DNA from: Mogibacterium sp.
GTDB lineage: Bacteria > Bacillota > Clostridia > Peptostreptococcales > Anaerovoracaceae
NCBI GenBank assembly: GCA_017404265.1
Contig: JAFRCS010000011.1
Span: 62,001-126,000 of the forward strand
DNA length: 64,000 bases
Direction of reading: 5' to 3'
Of this stretch, positions 60,804-64,000 are shown piece by piece; position 1 is the first letter of the stretch, and every line of letters begins with the position of its first letter. The translations under genes were made by a program, and so were the position numbers. The notes under the pieces were generated by a model. It had not been told where the DNA came from, ran no database searches, and saw only the letters and a program-made list of their open reading frames with translations.

Positions 60804-60834
60804 TAAAAACGCCAGAGTCATTGAAAACTCTGGC
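60804..60834 (-). terminator. Terminator of the tRNA-Leu/tRNA-Ala operon
   Basis: Stem GCCAGAGT (60811-60818) / ACTCTGGC (60827-60834), T-rich on the minus strand. It lies just past the 3' end of tRNA-Ala, inside the island, and may have been supplied by it. Confidence 0.88.
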
Positions 60835-60842
60835 ATTTTGAA

Positions 60843-60865
60843 TGGTGGAGCGTACGAGGCTCGAA
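60843..60865. repeat. attR-like direct repeat (3' end of tRNA-Ala)
   Basis: The 23 bases are identical to 53007-53029 in the same orientation. They are the T arm and acceptor end of the intact tRNA-Ala gene. Confidence 0.85.
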
Positions 60866-60918
60866 CTCGTGACCTCCTGACTGCCAGTCAGACGCGCTCC
60901 CAGCTGCGCTAACGCCCC
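60843..60918 (-). tRNA. tRNA-Ala(GGC)
   Basis: 76 nt. Acceptor GGGGCGT / ACGCTCC (with a G-U pair), D arm GCGC...GCGC, and anticodon stem TCTGA / TCAGG with loop CTGGCAG (anticodon GGC). The T arm is ACGAG TTCGAGC CTCGT. CCA is encoded. The 3' end is the integration site of the adjoining island. It is cotranscribed after tRNA-Leu. Confidence 0.96.
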
Positions 60919-60951
60919 TTATTATTATGGCAGCCTTCCGGCTGCCTTTTG

Positions 60952-61036
60952 TGGTGCGGATGAAAGGATTCGAACCTTCACGATGTTACTCACACGGACC
61001 TGAACCGTGCGCGTCTGCCAATTCCGCCACATCCGC
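60952..61036 (-). tRNA. tRNA-Leu(CAG)
   Basis: 85 nt, a class II tRNA with a long variable arm. The acceptor stem is GCGGATG / CATCCGC, and the anticodon stem CACGG / CCGTG has loop TTCAGGT (anticodon CAG). The T arm is AAGG TTCGAAT CCTT, and CCA is encoded. A GGCAGCC / GGCTGCC hairpin (60930-60947) separates it from tRNA-Ala and may guide processing. Confidence 0.95.
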
Positions 61037-61068
61037 ATATATATGGCGTACCCTGTGGCACGCCACCG

Positions 61069-61097
61069 ATTATACACTATAAGTTAAAGCTTGTCGA
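61069..61097 (-). promoter_or_regulatory. Promoter of the tRNA-Leu/tRNA-Ala operon
   Basis: Minus strand: TCGACA (61092-61097), a 17-bp spacer, then a perfect TATAAT (61069-61074), 33 bp before the tRNA-Leu 5' end. A GGCGT / ACGCC hairpin lies in the leader. Confidence 0.8.
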
Positions 61098-61110
61098 GAA
61101 CGAATTTTGA

Positions 61111-61395
61111 TTATTCCTGATCAGCCATGATGGCATCGAACTCTGCCGCTGCAGCGTCGAATTCTTCCTCATCCTCGATCTCGATGATCTCGAACTCATC
61201 GTCGCTGATCTGCTTATATCCGTAGATATAAACATCGTCCGTTCCGTCTTCAGGTTCGAGAGCGATATACTCCTTGTCGCCGAGCTCGAATGTGCCCATT
61301 ACATAGCAGTCAACTGCAGTGTCGTCATCAAATTCCAGAGTGATGATATCTTCTTCCTCTTCTTCGACGTTTACGTTCTTGATATCTTCTGCCAT
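61111..61395 (-). CDS. DUF1292 family acidic protein
   Basis: 94 residues, more than a third Asp or Glu. The pattern ITLEFDDDTAVDCYVMGTFELGDKEYIALEPED (fragments: ITLEFDDD, VMGTFELGDKEYIAL) and DDEFEIIEIEDEEEFD are the DUF1292 signature. Function is unknown; homologues often sit near ruvX/yrzB genes in Firmicutes. AAAGGAGAAACGCGCT precedes the start. It lies 57 nt after uvrC. Confidence 0.92.
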   Translation of the reverse strand: MAEDIKNVNVEEEEEDIITLEFDDDTAVDCYVMGTFELGDKEYIALEPEDGTDDVYIYGYKQISDDEFEIIEIEDEEEFDAAAAEFDAIMADQE

Positions 61396-61452
61396 AGCGC
61401 GTTTCTCCTTTCCTGAAATGCTTTATCAATATAACACGGAGAGGTGTAATTA

Positions 61453-63360
61453 TCAAGTGTCGCTTTCGGAGAAAAACTCCAGGACGCTCTCAGCGGCCCT
61501 GCTTGTCATGCCGTCGACCTCCATGAGTTCTTCATAGCTGGCGTTCTTTATAGCCTTGATGCTGCCGAACTTCGCCAGCAGTTCAGTCCTGCGCTTCGGT
61601 CCAATGCCCGGTATATCTTCGAGAGCAGACTTTATCATCTTCTTGCCCTTGACTCCCGACATGTAAGTGATGGCGAAGCGGTGGACCTCCTCCTGTATGT
61701 TGCTGCAGTAGCTGAACAGCAGGCGGTCGTCCCGGAGGTCTATCTCGCGGCCGTCGTCAAAGACGATGGCTCTCGTGCGGTGGGCATCGTCTTTAGCGAG
61801 CCCGACCACCGGGATCGCGATGCGGAACGCATCGACGACGGCCTTCACGGCATGAACCTGCCCCAGGCCTCCATCTATGAACATGATGTCCGGATATGTG
61901 CTGAAGCCCTCATCGCCCTTTCTGGCGCGCTTGAGCCTCCTGTAAATTACTTCTCTTAAGCTGCCGTAGTCATCGCCCTCGGCAGTCCTGACCTTGAACT
62001 TTCTGTAATCGTTCCTGACAGGCTTTCTGCCCTCGTAGACGACCATTCCTCCGACGGTATCCAGGCCGTTGAAGTTGGATATGTCGTAGGCTTCCACCCT
62101 GTACTCCCTGTCATCGTCCTCAGGGATCAGCAGCGGAGCGCTTCCGCTTATGGATGAGGCGTATTCTATCAGCCCTGCGATCGCCGCCTTCAGCGCTTCC
62201 CTTCTCTCGGCCTCGCGTTCGGCCTTCTCGTCGAGTGTCCCAGCGAGTTTCACCGAGTCCTCCAGTGCCATCTTCAGGACCGCTTTTTTCTCTCCTCTTT
62301 CAGGCACTATGATGCGTGTCCTGTGCATCACGTCCGTCTTTCCTTCCGCGTTCGACGCGTTGATGCTGTCAAGAAAGTCTTCAAGGAGCTCTTCATCCTC
62401 TATGTGCATCGGAAGTATTATCTCGCGAGGCAGTATGGAAAGCTCCGGATAGTACTGCTTTATGAACGATGAGAGCATGTCTTTTGCCGAACTGCCTTCG
62501 CTGTCGCTCCTTATATACGTGATCTCTCGGCCGCTCATCTTACCGCCTTCCACCTTGTAGCGCGCGACCACGCCGGTCTTCTGCGCTATTACAGGCACCA
62601 GAACATCCGCGTCCCTGTCCTTTATCATAGTAGCGCGCTGGGTCTCGCCAAGAGTCCTCAGCGACCTCATGTAATCCCTGTATCTGGCAGCGTCTTCATA
62701 TCTCATCTCTTCGGACGCTTTCTCCATGTCGGCTTTGAGTCTCGCCATTACGGCCGAGTCCCTGCCGCTCAGGATATCTATGACCTCACTTATCTTTTCG
62801 TTATATTCGGCTTTATCCGCCTCTCCGGTACACACGCCCGGGCACTTCCCGATAAAGTAGTTAAGACAAGGTCTCACACCTTTTTTGAACTCCTGCTGGC
62901 GGCATTTCTTGAACATGTACATCTCGTCTATCATGCCCAGGATCCGCTTTACCGCGCCCGCGTCGGAGTACGGTCCGAAGTAGCGGTTCCCGTCCCTCTC
63001 CAGTCTCCTGGTGCTTATGACGCGCGGGAACTCCTCGTTCGTCGTGATCTCGATGTAAGGATATGACTTGTCATCCTTCAGCAGGATGTTGTATCGCGGC
63101 ATGTACTTCTTTATAAGATTGCATTCCAAAAGGAGAGCCTCCATCTCCGTCGCGCAGCTGATGTATTCGAATTCAGCTATGTTGGAGACCATCGCTCTCA
63201 CTTTGGGATCTGTCTGGGAAGTTCTGAAGTAGCTGCTTACGCGGTTTCTGAGATTCACCGCCTTGCCTACGTAAATCACTTCTCCCAGGCTGTCCTTATG
63301 CATATATACGCCGGGTGTCTTCGGCAGTTTTTTGAGTTCTTCACTTATGTCGAACATCAC
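61453..63360 (-). CDS. uvrC: Excinuclease ABC subunit C
   Basis: 635 residues, normal length. Domains in order: GIY-YIG nuclease (PGVYMHKDSLGEVIYVGKAVNLRNRV, residues 15-40), the cysteine-bearing region (CRQQEF...CLNYFIGKCPGVC), UVR domain near 205-240, RNase H-like C-terminal nuclease (YDISNFNGLDTVGGMVVYE, IDGGLGQV), and two helix-hairpin-helix motifs (LEDIPGIGPKRR). It makes both incisions in nucleotide-excision repair with UvrAB. Its ATG overlaps the stop of the carboxypeptidase gene by 4 nt. Confidence 0.98.
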   Translation of the reverse strand: MMFDISEELKKLPKTPGVYMHKDSLGEVIYVGKAVNLRNRVSSYFRTSQTDPKVRAMVSNIAEFEYISCATEMEALLLECNLIKKYMPRYNILLKDDKSYPYIEITTNEEFPRVISTRRLERDGNRYFGPYSDAGAVKRILGMIDEMYMFKKCRQQEFKKGVRPCLNYFIGKCPGVCTGEADKAEYNEKISEVIDILSGRDSAVMARLKADMEKASEEMRYEDAARYRDYMRSLRTLGETQRATMIKDRDADVLVPVIAQKTGVVARYKVEGGKMSGREITYIRSDSEGSSAKDMLSSFIKQYYPELSILPREIILPMHIEDEELLEDFLDSINASNAEGKTDVMHRTRIIVPERGEKKAVLKMALEDSVKLAGTLDEKAEREAERREALKAAIAGLIEYASSISGSAPLLIPEDDDREYRVEAYDISNFNGLDTVGGMVVYEGRKPVRNDYRKFKVRTAEGDDYGSLREVIYRRLKRARKGDEGFSTYPDIMFIDGGLGQVHAVKAVVDAFRIAIPVVGLAKDDAHRTRAIVFDDGREIDLRDDRLLFSYCSNIQEEVHRFAITYMSGVKGKKMIKSALEDIPGIGPKRRTELLAKFGSIKAIKNASYEELMEVDGMTSRAAESVLEFFSESDT

Positions 63361-64000
63361 TGTTTATCCCGTCTGCGCCGGCGCTTGCCTTTTTCCTCTT
63401 TCAGCGCTTCATTGACCGCTTCTCTCCGGAGATCTGTCGTGCGAGGAGCTATAGGATCGTATCCGGTCGAATTCCAGTCCCTCCGTATCCTGTCAGCGTC
63501 CATTTCCATCTGCATGCGTGCAAGTTCTCTGATCCTGGCCCTTCTCAGGGCTTCACGCCTTCTGGCGCGGCGGCGCTTCACATGCCCCACTCTCAGCAGG
63601 AATATCAGAAGCAGGCCGGAAATCACGCCAAGCACTATGGTCGCCTTATTGGAAATATAGTACTGTGACAGATACCAGCCTACCGGTACATTATGTTTTA
63701 TGATCAGGTCGACTGTGCCCTTGAGCTCATCGGCCACGTATATCCTGAATTCACCTACCTTGTCGCCCTTTTTCAAAGGAGCTTCAAGGTCGCTGTACAT
63801 GAATGTCTGTGTCTGTATGAGCGCGTCGCTGCCTTCCGGCGGCACGTACGCGAAACCCTTTGTCTCCGTGTATGCCGCGACTCTTGTCGACGCTCCGTTC
63901 TTTACTCTGGCATAACCGCAGAGCTTGTTCTTCTTCACTATGGTGTTCTTGGTCACCTTGGTGTCGCCGTATTCGAGCAGCGACTTGGCTTCCACCCCAG
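63357..64000 (-). CDS. D-alanyl-D-alanine carboxypeptidase (PBP5-like), C-terminal part
   Basis: The frame is open to the window edge, so only the last ~214 residues are seen. It starts inside the penicillin-binding protein 5 C-terminal region (LLEYGDTKVTKN...), which has the GDKVGEFRIYVADELKG strands of the PBP5_C domain. A transmembrane helix follows (about 120-140 of the visible part, ATIVLGVISGLLLIFLL), then a very basic cytoplasmic tail ending KRRRRRDKQ. The long arginine-rich tail is unusual. The catalytic SxxK and KTG motifs are outside. It overlaps uvrC by 4 nt. Confidence 0.8.
   Translation of the reverse strand, partial: GVEAKSLLEYGDTKVTKNTIVKKNKLCGYARVKNGASTRVAAYTETKGFAYVPPEGSDALIQTQTFMYSDLEAPLKKGDKVGEFRIYVADELKGTVDLIIKHNVPVGWYLSQYYISNKATIVLGVISGLLLIFLLRVGHVKRRRARRREALRRARIRELARMQMEMDADRIRRDWNSTGYDPIAPRTTDLRREAVNEALKEEKGKRRRRRDKQ

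Larger units (their letters stand above)
53007..60865. mobile_element. Putative genomic island integrated at tRNA-Ala(GGC)
   Basis: A 7.86-kb segment bounded by 23-bp direct repeats of the tRNA-Ala 3' end. It contains an XRE/DUF2975 pair, an integrase remnant, a small-terminase-like gene and two large LRR surface proteins; the coding sequences are visibly more A/T-rich than the flanks. No intact integrase is present, so it is probably immobile. Whether the XRE/DUF2975 pair came with it is not certain. Confidence 0.7.

Noticed and set aside
60691..60912. A 73-residue plus-strand frame near the tRNA genes
   Set aside because: It reads through tRNA-Ala on the opposite strand and has no start signal; the repeat it contains is reported separately.

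Overview
The window comes from a low-to-mid GC, Gram-positive anaerobe of the class Clostridia. The evidence is the hrcA-grpE-dnaK-dnaJ operon with perfect CIRCE operators, the rplS-rbgA-rnhB and clpP-clpX-lon-engB gene orders, lipoprotein signals, cell-wall-binding repeats, and a biotin-dependent Na+-pump decarboxylase cluster next to amino-acid transport and transamination genes. An asaccharolytic, amino-acid-fermenting member of the Anaerovoracaceae/Mogibacterium neighbourhood would fit, but that genus-level guess is weak. Almost every gene lies on the minus strand. The exceptions are one aminotransferase (7137), hsp20 (32466) and the phage-derived remnants near 54 kb.

Layout. 1-6.9 kb: start of glycerol kinase, hemW, lepA, rpsT, exonuclease III, a membrane-anchored GH25 lysozyme and a D-cysteine desulfhydrase-like enzyme. 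7.1-13.3 kb: an aminotransferase facing the hrcA-grpE-dnaK-dnaJ heat-shock operon. 13.4-16.3 kb: an esterase, ATP-grasp and formate/nitrite transporter cluster, then tRNA-Val. 16.4-22.9 kb: an RNase HII-RNase HI fusion, rbgA, rplS, a XerD-like recombinase lacking several catalytic residues, a Nudix hydrolase, a PHP phosphoesterase and hpt. 22.9-32.2 kb: engB, lon, clpX, clpP and tig in a tightly coupled protein quality-control block, then a CYTH protein, murI and a beta-CASP nuclease. 32.3-34.4 kb: CIRCE-controlled hsp20, a TSUP permease and bioY.

34.5-41.7 kb looks like an energy module. A dicarboxylate/amino-acid symporter and an aminotransferase sit beside five genes that together carry the parts of a transcarboxylase (12S-like, 5S-like and biotin carrier) and of a Na+-translocating decarboxylase (beta and gamma subunits). 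41.7-47.9 kb is an unusual operon: amidohydrolase, a small unknown protein, a broken corA, a SufS/cysteine-desulfurase-like PLP enzyme carrying a clear lipoprotein signal, a pair of membrane proteins (one DUF5058), a VanY-like lipoprotein with an apparent one-base frameshift, and a DUF5662 protein. A 955-residue HTH/Fe-S/GltD-like fusion and several small single genes follow.

53.0-60.9 kb is a probable genomic island. A 23-bp direct copy of the 3' end of tRNA-Ala(GGC) marks each end. Inside are an XRE/DUF2975 pair, a dead integrase fragment, a small-terminase-like gene, and two large secreted leucine-rich-repeat proteins whose cell-wall-binding tails are near-identical. The right flank holds the tRNA-Leu/tRNA-Ala operon, a DUF1292 gene, uvrC and the 3' part of a D-Ala-D-Ala carboxypeptidase.

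The intergenic DNA is also worth attention: two clusters of a GTAAAG-N4-CTTTAC palindrome, and two long inverted-repeat elements flanking rplS, one of which splits a terminator stem with a 107-nt insert.
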